Source of the DNA: Isoetes taiwanensis
Taxonomy: Eukaryota; Streptophyta; Lycopodiopsida; Isoetales; Isoetaceae
Direction: 5' to 3'
Assembly (NCBI GenBank): GCA_021234155.1
Contig: JAJEKV010000024.1
Location: forward strand, 11,382,913 to 11,446,912
DNA length: 64,000 bases
Every line of letters begins with the position of its first letter. The stretch's first letter is position 1. The position numbers were made by a program, and so were the translations under genes. Under the pieces are notes generated by a model. That model was not told the DNA's origin. It made no database searches and saw nothing but the letters and a program-made list of their open reading frames with translations. Positions 53,801-64,000 of the stretch are shown here, in pieces.

Positions 53801-54640
53801 TTCCAATTAGTACAAGAGAAATAGAGGTAAGGAGGGCAACTTCAATCTATGACTTTTGTGCTGAAATATGGTTTGGATGGGTCCGACATATTTGAGAAAA
53901 GATTTTCCATCTTTGACATTGATTTTGTCAAGAACATCAGGTTGGAGTTTTCACATGCGAACCTCCCTTTCACTAGTAGCAGAAAATCGAGACATTCCAT
54001 GTCTATAGGCAACCATTAGGGTTTTTTTGAGATCACAAAAGGGCCTCCAAAAATGCCAACTAAGCCAAATGAAGATAAATGAACTACCAATAAAAAATCA
54101 GAGCCTGACGGGTCCAAATCAAATAAAATCAAAGCAGGGACTAACTCATCAATCACATTTTCTAACATAACTATTGATAGAGAAGTCCAAATGAGCTATC
54201 GCTTAGTGGAATAGATAGATCTCATCGAGATCTTTTTCCAACCTTTGGGTGCTTTGCACATATTTTGACCATTCGTGATTGTCAAAACTCTAAAAAACAT
54301 TGTTTTTAACATTTTTTACTATCCTATGGGGCTAAAAGATATGCAAAGCATCCAAGGTTAGAAAGATCTCAATGAGATCTATCCATTGCACCAAACAAGA
54401 TCTCATTTGGACTTTTCTATCAATACTTATGGTCTAAAAATGTGATCCAAAGAGTTAGTTATAACTTTTGGTCGACCGGATTACCGCCTTTTTTCCATAG
54501 TTCGATAGCTTAGTCAGCAATTCTTAGAAGGCCCTTTTATAATCTCATAAAAATCCCTAATGCATAATCTATTGCATACATGCCTTTGCCTTCGGGCCAA
54601 ACCCAAGCTCGAACAAAAGCCATGATCTTCTTGGCTAAAC
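50871..54640. repeat. Local repeat mosaic, second block (modules X, Y, Z)
   Basis: Module X (50871-51150; GCATACATGCCTTTGCCTTC, TCGAACAAAAGCCATGATCT) recurs at 54560-54640 with 60178-60420, and at 61930-62230. Y follows at 51160-51655, then Z copies at 51656-51870 and 53163-54020. 51880-52720 and 54020-54555 are single-copy here. A plus-strand ORF at 51875-52144 (VGGQTFAQVGFLEYVVDML) looks partly protein-like but is not recognised. Confidence 0.75.
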
Positions 54641-55230
54641 CGCTGAAATTGCGTATCATTACAATATTTCGAAAGCAATGTATATTAAGGAGATCTTGTG
54701 GCAAAGATGATCGGGGATTAGTCCCTCAAGAAGTTGAAGTTTTGAATAGTTGCCGTATGTAAACATTGAAATTATGTTTAAAGGGTTGATTCGAAAAAAC
54801 CATAGTGGTTCAAACATGACACTAGGTCAAAGTGTCAAATATTATATGCAGGTCTGTGGGATATTTTTGAAGATTAAGCAAACGGTCGCCCCGAACTTCG
54901 CACAAATTCCCGAGGCAAAACCACCAGATAAAATTCTATTTTAAGTGCGTAACCGCCGGATAAACCCCGTAAATATGTACGATTCTTTGGTTGTGAATAT
55001 AGAGGTCGGAGATGGCCGAGGCCATGGAATGAAATGACCTAAGCTCTAATATGAGTGTTTGCTTTGCTCGATAATTTGATGTGCAAATTTGCATTAAACC
55101 AATGGTTGGATAAGATTTATAAATTGCATATGAGTTGTTGAACATTAGGCTCATTGTTATGCTCCAATATTAAATTTCAAATCAAGGTTTAATATTGTGC
55201 TCAATTCTTGGGAAATCTTAAATAACATCA
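54641..55230 (+). repeat. 5' LTR of the copia element (590 bp)
   Basis: Ends AATAACATCA and is followed at 55232 by TGGTATCGAAAG, a diverged initiator-tRNA-Met primer site. The first two bases are changed from TG. Confidence 0.9.
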
Positions 55231-55553
55231 TTGGTATCGAAAGTGTTTAAAGAAATGGCTAGCGTGTTTTGGTGCTAACTGTTGAGCACAATGGAAGTGT
55301 ATAATGGAGGTTCCGCTTCCAAATCGAAGGACTCCATAAAACACATTTTAGAGGTGGAAGAGTTATGGGATTATGTTAATCCCAAAGAGTCGATTGAAGT
55401 GTATGTCACGAGAAAACAGGTGATTCTGGATCATCTGTAAATGCTGGTGGTGGAGACTCTGATAAAACAAAGGCAGCTGGACCAAGTGATAGCACTAAAG
55501 GAAAATCAGAGTATGCAAAAATTAAAGAGGCTCAGGGCATTATTCTATGCAAA

Positions 55554-56090
55554 GTGAGCCCGACTATCAGGTTGAAGATAAGGGGAATGACACCCAAAGA
55601 GATGTGGAAGTATTTAATAAGACAATACGAGGTTAAGAGTTCCTCACAGATTGATCTTTTGGAAAGGGAATTGAGAGGTTTGAAACTGCAGGAAGATGGA
55701 GATGTGTCAGAATATTTCAATAACTTTGACAATATTATAGCTGATTTGGCAGGAGCTGGAGTGAGTATATCAGATACTAGCCAAGTTCTTCAAATTTCCA
55801 GATCCGTGATTGACAATGATAATCTGTCATTGTTTATCAGGAATATGAGCAAGACTAGGGAAGAAGCTGAAAGGATCCTGAGAACCGAGTTTGAGCAAAG
55901 AAAATTAATGAAAGAGAAAGAAGAATCCAGTGAAATACTGTTTGCAGGCAAAGGGAACAAAGGAGATAAAATTAAATGCTTTCATTGTCATGAGTATGGT
56001 CATATGAAGAATGATTGCCCGAAATATAAGGCTGAATATAAAGCTGAGTTCTATTGTTACAATTGTGGTGGCAAAATACATGGTCGCTAA
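55554..56090 (+). pseudogene. Copia gag (UBN2 type) with zinc knuckles
   Basis: 178 codons in frame. The gene began upstream near the ATG at 55256, but that part is interrupted. Residues 11-100 are a copia-type gag domain (MTPKEMWKYLIRQYE, LKLQEDGDVSEYF, ADLAGAGVSI). The first knuckle is CFHCHEYGHMKNDC (142-155). A second starts at CYNCGGK (168) and is cut by a frameshift. The protease motif IVVDSGAERSVV follows at about 56320, in another frame. Confidence 0.85.
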
Positions 56091-56299
56091 GTGTTCAACC
56101 CTAAAGGAATATGCTAAAGGAAGAGGCCGAGGAAGAGAATTATGAGGTGGAAGGTTTCAGAACACTAGAGGAAGAGGTGGTAGAAAGCAAACAGGGATTC
56201 ACATTGCCACTGAAGAAAATAAACAGGAAGACAAAGGAGAGGATGATGAAAATGAGGTAAGCAAATCTTTTTTTCTGTTTTAGAAAAGGATGTTGAAGC

Positions 56300-56640
56300 T
56301 GAGAATATTACTAACACAATTGTAGTTGATAGTGGAGCTGAGAGATCAGTAGTGCAATCATTGAGCTGCTCAAGGATATTAACAAGAATTGCACTAAAAG
56401 GTCCAAGTTGGAAGTGGAGAGCTACTTGAAGCGTATGGGAGTGGACTGCTGCAACTTTGGGATCTTGAAGGGAATTTAGTTGATATAGCAAATGTCTTAT
56501 GCATTCCGTGACTTGTTAAAAATTTAATTTCACCGGCTTGGTAGATTTGGGGTATCGAAATCAATTTTGACTCAAATGGTTGTAAGATTTTCCTTGATAA
56601 TAAATTAAAGTTTTATGCTCAAAGATGTGGAAATCTCTTT
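56300..56640 (+). pseudogene. Copia protease and linker, shifted frames
   Basis: IVVDSGAERSVV at about 56323 is the retropepsin active site (Asp-Ser-Gly). Downstream fragments run to FDSNGCKIFLDNKLKFYA, leading into the integrase. Confidence 0.7.
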
Positions 56641-56643
56641 CGC

Positions 56644-57126
56644 TTGAATCACATGACGTTTGATAGCATCAATGCTGCAACAGTTCCAAACCAAGAACTT
56701 TGGCACAACAGGTTGGGACACACCCATTATAACAACATCAAATTTATGGCACAACAGGGTTGGATTGACTGTGATAAGGCTGAAAGTAAAAATCAGTTGT
56801 GTGAGGGCTGCATGCTAGGCAAAATAAATAGATTGCCTTTTACAAAATCAAAGCATAAGACCAACAATGTGCTGGAATTGGTTCATACAGATTTGTGTGG
56901 ACCCTTAAATGTGAAAAGTAGAACAAACAAGAGATATTTCATCACCTTTATTGATGATTATAGCAGAAAATGCAAAGTCTATTGCTTAGCAAGGAAATCA
57001 CAAGCATTGAATGCTTTTAAGCAATATGTAATGGAAGTTGAAAGGGAAACAGGTTGCAAACTCAAGTGCATAAGGTCAGATAGAGGTGGAGAATATCTAT
57101 CTGCTAAATTTAAAAGTTTTGTATAG
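56644..57126 (+). CDS. Copia integrase, N-terminal and core part
   Basis: 160 codons (the frame opens upstream). The GAG-pre-integrase/HHCC zinc domain has LWHNRLGHTHY (His 21, His 26) and CEGCMLGK (Cys 53, 56). Catalytic Asp residues are in ELVHTDLCGPL (83) and IRSDRGGEYLS (146). The frame stops at SFV because one base is missing in a T run. The next frame reads ANGIRRQLTCVYTPQQNGVA, with the catalytic Glu position lost in decay. Confidence 0.9.
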   Translation: MNHMTFDSINAATVPNQELWHNRLGHTHYNNIKFMAQQGWIDCDKAESKNQLCEGCMLGKINRLPFTKSKHKTNNVLELVHTDLCGPLNVKSRTNKRYFITFIDDYSRKCKVYCLARKSQALNAFKQYVMEVERETGCKLKCIRSDRGGEYLSAKFKSFV

Positions 57127-57563
57127 CCAATGGAATAAGAAGACAACTAACTTGCGTGTACACACCACAACAAAACGGAGTTGCGTAAAGAAAGAACGTA
57201 ACACTCTTGGATGCAAAGGAGGACAATGCTCAAGCACAATGGGACCGCCAAACTACCTTTGGGAGGAAGCTCTTAAATCAAGCAGCCCTCGATACAAAAA
57301 TAACCCGCCTACTGAAGTTTTAAAAGGTAAGACTCCTATCATGATGTGGTCCGATGTGATGATAAACCAAACTTTGATTTGTTTAAAGTATATGGATGTC
57401 TAGCCTATACTCATGTCCCTACCGAAATGAGGAAAAAAATTGGATAATAAGGCGTAGATTGATTTCTCATTGATATGATGAAGAGACAAAAGGGTACAGG
57501 ATCTTTGTACCTGAAACAAAACAGATTGTTATCAGCAGAGACATTGTCTTTGATGAATAGACT
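57127..57563 (+). pseudogene. Copia integrase C terminus, decayed
   Basis: Fragments VYTPQQNGVA, VLKGKTPIMMW and FVPETKQIVISRDIVFDE follow one another in different frames with stops. The last is the usual end of a copia integrase. Confidence 0.75.
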
Positions 57564-58679
57564 TTGTATAAGGAAAGAAATCTGAAAATTGAGAACAAGG
57601 AGGATAAGCCAAAAACGGTCAAACAAGTGAAGTTTGAAGTAGATACAGAATCTGATGATGAAATGGCAGATCAAAGTGACAATCTAGGCTCTAGCAGTAA
57701 TGAAGAACAAGCTGATGATGCTACACCTGGAACTGAGATGCAAACTGAGCAAACTTTTAGAAGAAGGAAAACTCAAGCTGAAAAATTATTGGAAGAAGCA
57801 AAAATTAACACAGGAGAATATGGGAGAACAGAACATGGAAGAAGTAGGAGATTGGAAAATGTTGAACAAATCATGGCCATCTTAGAGGATGACATTGTAC
57901 CCGCAAATTTTGAAGATGCAATGGAAGTTGAAAACAATGATAAATGGTTACAGGCTATGAAGGATGAGTTAGAATCATTTAAACAAACAGGCACCTATGA
58001 CTTAGTAGATCTCCCTGAGAAACAAAACGTGGTGGGATGCAAATGGTTATATAAAATAAAAACAGGTGCAGATGGAAATAAGAAATACAAAGCCAGATTA
58101 GTTGCACAAGGGTTCACCCAAAGGAAGGGAGTTGATTATGATGAGACTTATTCACCAATAGTGAAGTTGACCAGTTTAAGATTATTGATTAGCATGGCAA
58201 ATTGTTTGAATCTTGAATTGCATCATATGGATGTAAAAACAGCCTTTTTAAATGCAAACTTAGAGGAGGACATTTATATGAAACAGGCACCTGGGTTCGA
58301 ACATGGAAATGACAAAGTATGGAAGTTAAAAAAGGCTGTATATGGATTAAAACAATCCCCAAGGGAATGGTATGCTTGCATTGATAGCTTTCTTAGAGAG
58401 CGGGGTTTTATGAAATTCAGAAATGATGGTAACTTGTATAAATACCAAAGGGATAAAAGGTATTGCATAATTGCTCTTTTTGTAGACGATTGTATTATGG
58501 CAGCAACTGACATGGACATGATGAATCATTGCAAGGGCATTTTGAAATCCAGATTTCAAATGACTGACCTTGGTGAATTAAAGAAGTTTCTAGGAATTGA
58601 AGTGGAAAGAAACAGGAAAAGCAAGGTTATTACTACCAAGGTAAAAGAAATCATATTGATAACATGGTTAAAAGGTTAA
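57564..58679 (+). CDS. Copia reverse transcriptase
   Basis: 371 codons. Residues 20-110 are the acidic linker. Reverse transcriptase starts at about 150 (NVVGCKWLYKIK, YKARLVAQGF). It contains HHMDVKTAFLNANLEEDIY (catalytic Asp 223), VYGLKQSPREWY and LFVDDCIM (Asp 308-309). FLGIEVERN lies near the end. The last residues after about 360 are out of frame. RNase H remains are scattered over 58700-59400. Confidence 0.9.
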   Translation: MYKERNLKIENKEDKPKTVKQVKFEVDTESDDEMADQSDNLGSSSNEEQADDATPGTEMQTEQTFRRRKTQAEKLLEEAKINTGEYGRTEHGRSRRLENVEQIMAILEDDIVPANFEDAMEVENNDKWLQAMKDELESFKQTGTYDLVDLPEKQNVVGCKWLYKIKTGADGNKKYKARLVAQGFTQRKGVDYDETYSPIVKLTSLRLLISMANCLNLELHHMDVKTAFLNANLEEDIYMKQAPGFEHGNDKVWKLKKAVYGLKQSPREWYACIDSFLRERGFMKFRNDGNLYKYQRDKRYCIIALFVDDCIMAATDMDMMNHCKGILKSRFQMTDLGELKKFLGIEVERNRKSKVITTKVKEIILITWLKG

Positions 58680-59579
58680 GATTGGAAGATGCAAAAACAA
58701 AGAAAAACACCACTAGAGACAGACATAGACTTACAAAGAAGAGATGACATTTCGTAGAAGGAAAGGATTGAAATGGAGAACATACCCTATCGCTATAATT
58801 GATGCTTATTGTATATCACAAACAATACCAGCCGACATTGCATATGCAAGAAACATACTTAGCAGTGAGGAATCATAACCCTACCAAAAGCCATTGAATG
58901 CAAAGAAAACGTGTTCTAAGATATCTCAAGGGTACAAGAAATCAAGGGATTACCTATGATGCGTAAAGTCAAACCTTGGAGGCATTTTGTGATTCGTGAC
59001 CGGGCTGGTGATCTAAGCTCAAGGAAATCCACATCGTGGTTTGCAACATATTTTGAGGAGGAATAATATCCCGAAAATGCAAAAAACAGGAGCAATAGTT
59101 ATGTCATCTCGCTGAAGTAATATGCAAAGAGCAGAAGATTAGTTTCAAAGGAAATAGTTTGGCTAAGAAGGTTGTTAGAGGAGTTTGATTGCATACGAGA
59201 AGTTCAACCATAATATATTCTCGACAGCCCAAAAGTTGCATAGCTATAATCAAAAATCCTATCAAGCATGAGAGGACCAAACATATTGAACTTAGCATGC
59301 ACTTCATTCGAGATTTGGCAAAGAAGAAAATAATTGAAATGAGGTTCATAAGTACGATGAGCAAATAGCGCATATTTTCACCAAGGCACTTCCAGAGCCT
59401 AAGCAATCGCTATTTGAAGGAGAAACCGAAAATAAATGTAAATTACCGATGTGAGCAAGTTATCATAAGTCTCGTAAATTTATTGCGATAGATGACTTAT
59501 AGGTGAGTCTATGTTGCATAGTTATATGATGATTGATCAAGTAAGTGATAAGTTGCGTAAATATTTAATGAAGGAGGAA
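58680..59579 (+). pseudogene. Copia RNase H remains and polypurine tract
   Basis: Short fragments in several frames match the C-terminal end of a copia polyprotein (YCISQTIPADIAYAR-like, ILRYLKGTRNQGITYD). No frame exceeds 50 codons. AAGGAGGAA before 59580 is the polypurine tract. Confidence 0.65.
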
Positions 59580-60177
59580 TGTTGAAATTGCAGATCATTA
59601 CAATATTTCCGGAAAGCACGTATATTAAGGAGATCTTGTGCAAAGATGATCGTGGGATTAAGGTAGTCCCGGAAGTTGAAGTTTTGAATAGTTGCCCTAT
59701 GTAAACATTGAAATTATGTTTAAAGGGTTGATTCAAAACCATAGTGGTTCAAACATGACACTAGGTCAAAGTGTCAAATATTATATGCGTGTCCGTGGGT
59801 TATTTTTGAAGATTAAGCAAACGGTCGCCCGAACTTCTACAAAATTCCCCGAGGCAAAACCACCAGTATAAATTCTATTTTAAGTGCGGAACCGTCGGAT
59901 AAACCCCGTGAACTATGTACAAAGATTCTTTGGTTGTGAATATAGAGGTTTGAGATGGGTTCGGAGGCCATGAAATGAAATGACCTAAGCTCTAATATGA
60001 GTGTTTGCTTTGCTCGATAATTTGATGTGCAAATTTGCATTAAACCAATGGTTGGATAAGATTTATAAATTGCATATGAGTTGTTGAACATTAGGCTCAT
60101 TGTTATGCTCCAATATTAAATTTCAAATCAAGGTTTAATATTGTGCTCAATTCTTGTGGAAATCTTAAATAACATCA
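59580..60177 (+). repeat. 3' LTR of the copia element (598 bp)
   Basis: Starts TGTTGAAATTGCAG, ends AATAACATCA, then TAAAC. Confidence 0.9.
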
Positions 60178-62230
60178 TAAACCGCCTTTTAATCTAAAGA
60201 AAATGAAGAAAAACAAATTAAAAGAATCTAAGCTATATGCTTGCCGCCTTATGGAGTTTTTGCTTGGCCAAAAAGTTGCATTCAAGCTTGTTTACGGTTT
60301 GTAGAGTCTCCAATGTTTTGTGCACTAACAAATTTGACCAATTGGGGTGACTCTAAGAACAAGATATTGTTTAATTTAAGAGATGCAATTAAAGGACACA
60401 TTCATTGTTTTATCACATTGTTTTATCACATTCAAGACTATTACCATATGTACAAGACAAATTACTTACTTTTATGCAAAAAAATGCAAAGCAGCAATAA
60501 TGGTGTTACAAGAAGAAATCGTAGCTTTATAAGCTAAGATTTCCTAAGGTTTAGGGACGATTCGATAGGAATATGTATAAAGATGATGGTGGACAGCAGC
60601 TTCAGAGTTTTCAAGGTTTTGTGGTTTGTAAGAGTGGATGTTATCTAAGGTTTGGCATGCATTAATGATCCGATGGTGATGGGTCTTTATGGCATTAAAT
60701 CGAGAGGAAGGTGTCTTTGCATGCGCTGAACATGTAGTTTATCCTGTGGCGCCTTTGGAGATGAAGCTTTGGCGCCTTTGAACCGTGTATTTTTCTTTTG
60801 TTTGATTCTGCTTTTCTCTCATATCCGCTTGTGTCCGAATCGTTAGTATTGTAAAAATCTGTTGGAATCTTGTTTCGCTTTTGGTCGAGGCATCTCGATG
60901 AGGAAAGCAAAAAGGTGCGGATTATACCTCGCTTATACAGAGATCAATCCATGGCTATTGGTTGAACTGCTCATATGACTCTTAGTTTTGTTTTTCGTGT
61001 TATATATGTTGTTGTCTGCTTTTGATCTTATGAACAATATGTACATTAACCGTATAATTCAAATGGGGTTGAAATTGAAATGTGCAACTGCTTTTTGCGC
61101 ACCTTCATGTTGTTTGTGCTTGATATTTAAATAATACATTTGTACTGACATATTTTTTGGTTAAGTGGGCTTCGGCCCCTGTGTATAAGGGGGATCCCAG
61201 GTAGGGGATCCCTCTTATACATGGATGAGTGCTGGTGCTAAGCCAGGGTTCGATTCCCTGGACTCATGTACATGTATTTCAGTATTGTACGATATCTCAA
61301 TGGTTGTGAGGGGGTAAAAATATTGAGTCAACTGTGCAAGGTTGACTTTCAAAGCACACCCAATGGATGGCCCAGATCTGAGGAATAAAGATGTGGGCCT
61401 CGAAACCTTAGCTTTTTTTTATTTTGGGCCTTCATCTAAAAGCCCAAAATTTAAAAAATCGAAAGGGAGTCCAACCATAATGCAACCATAAACAGAGTGA
61501 TGATGACCAAGATAGTTTGAAGAATATTTACTAGAATTCTAGAGCAGATGAGATTTCTTGTAGTTTTGGGTTTTGGCATGTAGAGATTACTAGTTGACTC
61601 AAAGACTTAAAGAATATGCGTAAGTTTACTACTTGTGGTGCCACAGATGACCCTTATTTTTATTGAGGAAACATTGTAAACTTTTTTTTGTTGAAATGTC
61701 AGCAGATTCGTGATAAAAAATGTTGTTGTTAGGCTTCTTTGGAGAAAGATCCGCTTGGGCTCTTATTGACATTGTCTTATAAATCAGAAATGTTTCAACC
61801 TAATGTTAGTTGCAATGGTAGTCATGCTGTCGCCAAGATATGATCATTGTTGGTGGAAAGTGGCTTTCACGCCGATTTCAAAAACGAAAAAATGAAAACA
61901 ATCTAGTAAGTAGGACTAATCCCTAATTTCAAAAAATCCCTAATGCATAATCTATTGCATACATGCCTTTTCCTTCTGCCAAAACCAAGCTCGAACAAAA
62001 GCCATGATCTTCGGCTAAAGTGCCTTTTATCTAAAGAAAATGAAGAAAACAGCCTAAAAGAATCTAAGCTAGATGCTTGCCGCCTTATGGAGTTTTTGCT
62101 TTGGCCAAAAAGTTGCATCCAAGCTTGTTTGGCGGTTTGTAGAGTCTCCAATGTTTTGTGCACTAACGAATTTGACCAATTGGGGTGACTCGAAACAAGA
62201 TATTGTTTAATTCAAGAGATGCAATTAAAG
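60178..62230. repeat. Local repeat mosaic, third block
   Basis: X continues to 60420 after the copia insertion. Y recurs at 61497-61870, a Z start at 61870-61915, then X again at 61930-62230. 60490-61490 is single-copy here. Apart from the tRNA-like element at 61158-61257, no feature is seen in it. Confidence 0.75.
61158..61270 (+). repeat. tRNA-derived promoter-like element with hairpin
   Basis: TGGTTAAGTGGG (61158-61169) resembles an A box and GGTTCGATTCC (61247-61257) a perfect B box. Between them, 61183-61220 forms a hairpin (GTATAAG.GGGATCCC against GGGATCCCTCTTATAC) with one mismatch. The A-to-B distance is larger than in a tRNA gene. It may be a tRNA-Ser-like relic with an enlarged arm, or the head of a SINE. 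Confidence 0.5.
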
Positions 62231-62500
62231 GATGAATAAGTAAATTAAAATTTTATTTCTAAGAATCCCATCAATTAAAAAGATTAATATATAAGAAACC
62301 CACTCAGGCGCTTTAAATACATGAATTTGAAGATGCGTGCTTTGCTTCGCTGATGCTTTGAACGAAGTTTTGAATGTTCGCCACCGCTACATGAACAATA
62401 ACTATGGATAAAAAAAGGTTGTAATGCACAAAGTCATGATGATTAAAAGAGCAAATTTAAAGGAGTTTTGCTTTGCGCAATTAAAGCAAGAAGCCCTTGT

Positions 62501-62597
62501 AATGTTCTCCATATACTCTCCACATACAAGACCTTAACCATTGCCTTGCTGCAATGTTCTCCATATACTCTCCACATACAAGACCTTAACCATTGCC
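62501..62597. repeat. 52-bp tandem duplication
   Basis: AATGTTCTCCATATACTCTC and the following sequence up to CCATTGCC occur twice, offset by 52 bp. Confidence 0.95.
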
Positions 62598-62599
62598 AC

Positions 62600-63832
62600 A
62601 TCTCAAAATGGCATGCCGAGCCCAACCCCGCTCTTTTTCATAAGCTAAAATATAAAATTCACCATCGCAGCTTGGTATGAGAAAAACAATAAGAAAGATG
62701 CACATCAACACTTTTATCCCTTTGGAAAATAGCCTTTGGGAACTTCATTAGCCTCATAATGTTTACCTTAAGAGAAGAGATTGGACTATAATCATTACAT
62801 AAAGATTGATTTATAAAACCATTTCAACCATACTTCTAGATCATCCAAAGAAATAGAGATACCTTGGGAAGAACATGTAGTGGAGTTATGACAAATGCAA
62901 AGGAGTTGAAGCACTTGTCAATTTCCAAATGCACACTATATGGAAATATGGCGTAAGGCATGTTCGCATTAGATCTTCACATCTAGAACATAGAAATAAA
63001 AGCAAGCATGTGTAACTAGAGGCTAGATGTACCGAAAAAACAAAAGATTTGCCAATCATTCTAATAAAGGAGAAGCATATGGTAAATGTTCATGGTTAAA
63101 ATAACATGGTTGCTTTGTTTCTTTCTTTAGAAAAAGGTAATTGTTGTCATAGTTGAAATGACATATTTAGATGTGAAGTAGATCGCTGTCCCCATCTTTA
63201 TGTGCCTTGGACAGAGATAACACTCATTTTTTAGCAAGAAAAATAGCAAAGCTAGCAACTTCCACCTATGTGGAAATCACAAAAAGGCCTTAGATGATGA
63301 CAGAGGAGTCACCACCTTACAAGCTTGTGGATGATATCCAGATTGCTTTGGATATAGAGAGATGTTCACCAACTCCTCCCGGCATATACAGCTCTAATGG
63401 ATTAGAAAGAAAGGACAATATTGAGTATAAAACTATAGTTTCTTCTTCATGCATGCTTCAACAACAGTGAACGATGTCAACTATCACACATCATGTATCA
63501 TGAAATAGACTATACCGCATCACATATGCCATCTGCCAAAATATGGAAACCTCTCCCGAATAACCATAAGCATTATGCTTTTCCAGGTGGGAAACAGACT
63601 AGTAACTCAAACAATAAGATAAGAATAAGTTGGACTGCTAATTTTGATCACAAATCTAGTTCCATCTAGCCTACATCCGCTCTTCTTGCCTCTACAACCT
63701 AAATTCAACACTTATAAAATAGCATCCATTATCTATGTCAAAAACTTTGAATCAGATCAAAGCTATGGATAGATGGAGAGAACCTACACATTAGATTAGT
63801 TAAGACTATTCTTACTCAGAATGATCATATGC
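62600..63832. other. Stretch without a supported gene
   Basis: AT-rich sequence with no long ORF, no recognised repeat and no RNA gene. Confidence 0.5.
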
Positions 63833-64000
63833 TTGAGCAATATGTAATGGAAGTTGAAAGGGAAACATGTTGCAAACTCAAGTGCATAAGGTCAAATAGA
63901 GGTGGAGAATATCTATCTGCTAAATTTAAAAGTTTTGTATAGCCAATGGAATAAGAAGACAACTAACTTGCGGTGTACACACCACAACAAAAAACGGAGT
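63833..64000 (+). pseudogene. Second copia copy, integrase fragment running off the window
   Basis: Matches 57021-57185 with few changes (QYVMEVERET, LKCIRS, GGEYLSAKFKSF). It joins non-element sequence abruptly at about 63833. It carries the same missing base after SFV. Confidence 0.85.

Larger units (their letters stand above)
54641..60177 (+). mobile_element. Ty1/copia LTR retrotransposon, decayed
   Basis: LTRs at 54641-55230 and 59580-60177, target duplication TAAAC (54636-54640 and 60178-60182). The order gag, protease, integrase, reverse transcriptase, RNase H is that of Ty1/copia. The 5' LTR starts CGCTGAAATT where the 3' LTR has TGTTGAAATT. All genes carry indels. Confidence 0.95.

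Overview
This is repeat-dominated nuclear DNA of a land plant, probably a species with a large genome such as a fern. That placement is inference. It rests on Ty3/gypsy and Ty1/copia elements primed by initiator tRNA-Met, GT-AG introns, a small EG45-domain gene, a U11/U12-65K-like pseudogene and transposase-like genes unlike the usual angiosperm set. There is no operon structure. Many frames are broken by single-base indels, and I cannot separate real decay from long-read assembly error.

Layout. 1-4.3 kb: minus-strand exons of a START-domain (EDR2-like) gene, with a 0.29-kb duplication in its introns. 4.58-5.28 kb: a small element bounded by direct repeats. 5.28-7.46 kb: first copy of a 2.2-kb duplicated unit that carries a decayed N-terminal part of a transposase-like gene. 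7.5-10.86 kb: element A, a DUF7869-type gene set between palindromic inverted ends. 11.57-12.84 and 29.67-30.58 kb: second copy of the 2.2-kb unit, split by a 16.8-kb Ty3/gypsy element (12,840-29,672, minus strand, target duplication CCTTG). That element's integrase is itself split by about 7.6 kb of foreign DNA (about 16,141-23,724). The foreign DNA holds an 87-bp tandem array, a swarm of CACGC-NNN-GCGTG palindromes, two tandem microRNA-like foldbacks and element B, a second DUF7869-type gene.

30.6-31.45 kb: a U11/U12-65K-like pseudogene, then two long ATT microsatellites. 32-36.3 kb: dispersed duplications and gene scraps. 36.4-36.9 kb: the only gene in the window that looks intact, a two-exon secreted EG45/plant-natriuretic-peptide-like protein. 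37.6-62.2 kb: a mosaic of locally repeated modules. Two retroelements entered it: a 10.7-kb non-coding LTR element (40,175-50,870, target duplication TATTG), whose LTRs, leader, polypurine tract and hairpin are related to those of the 16.8-kb element, and a decayed 5.5-kb Ty1/copia element (54,641-60,177, target duplication TAAAC). The window ends in a fragment of a second copia copy.

Working relationships. The 16.8-kb element and the 10.7-kb element look like a coding and a non-coding partner of one LTR family. Elements A and B share a Cys-rich motif and a GHTH-D motif. Element A lies between palindromic ends and element B lies beside a different palindrome swarm. This pairing is the strongest candidate here for an undescribed transposition system.
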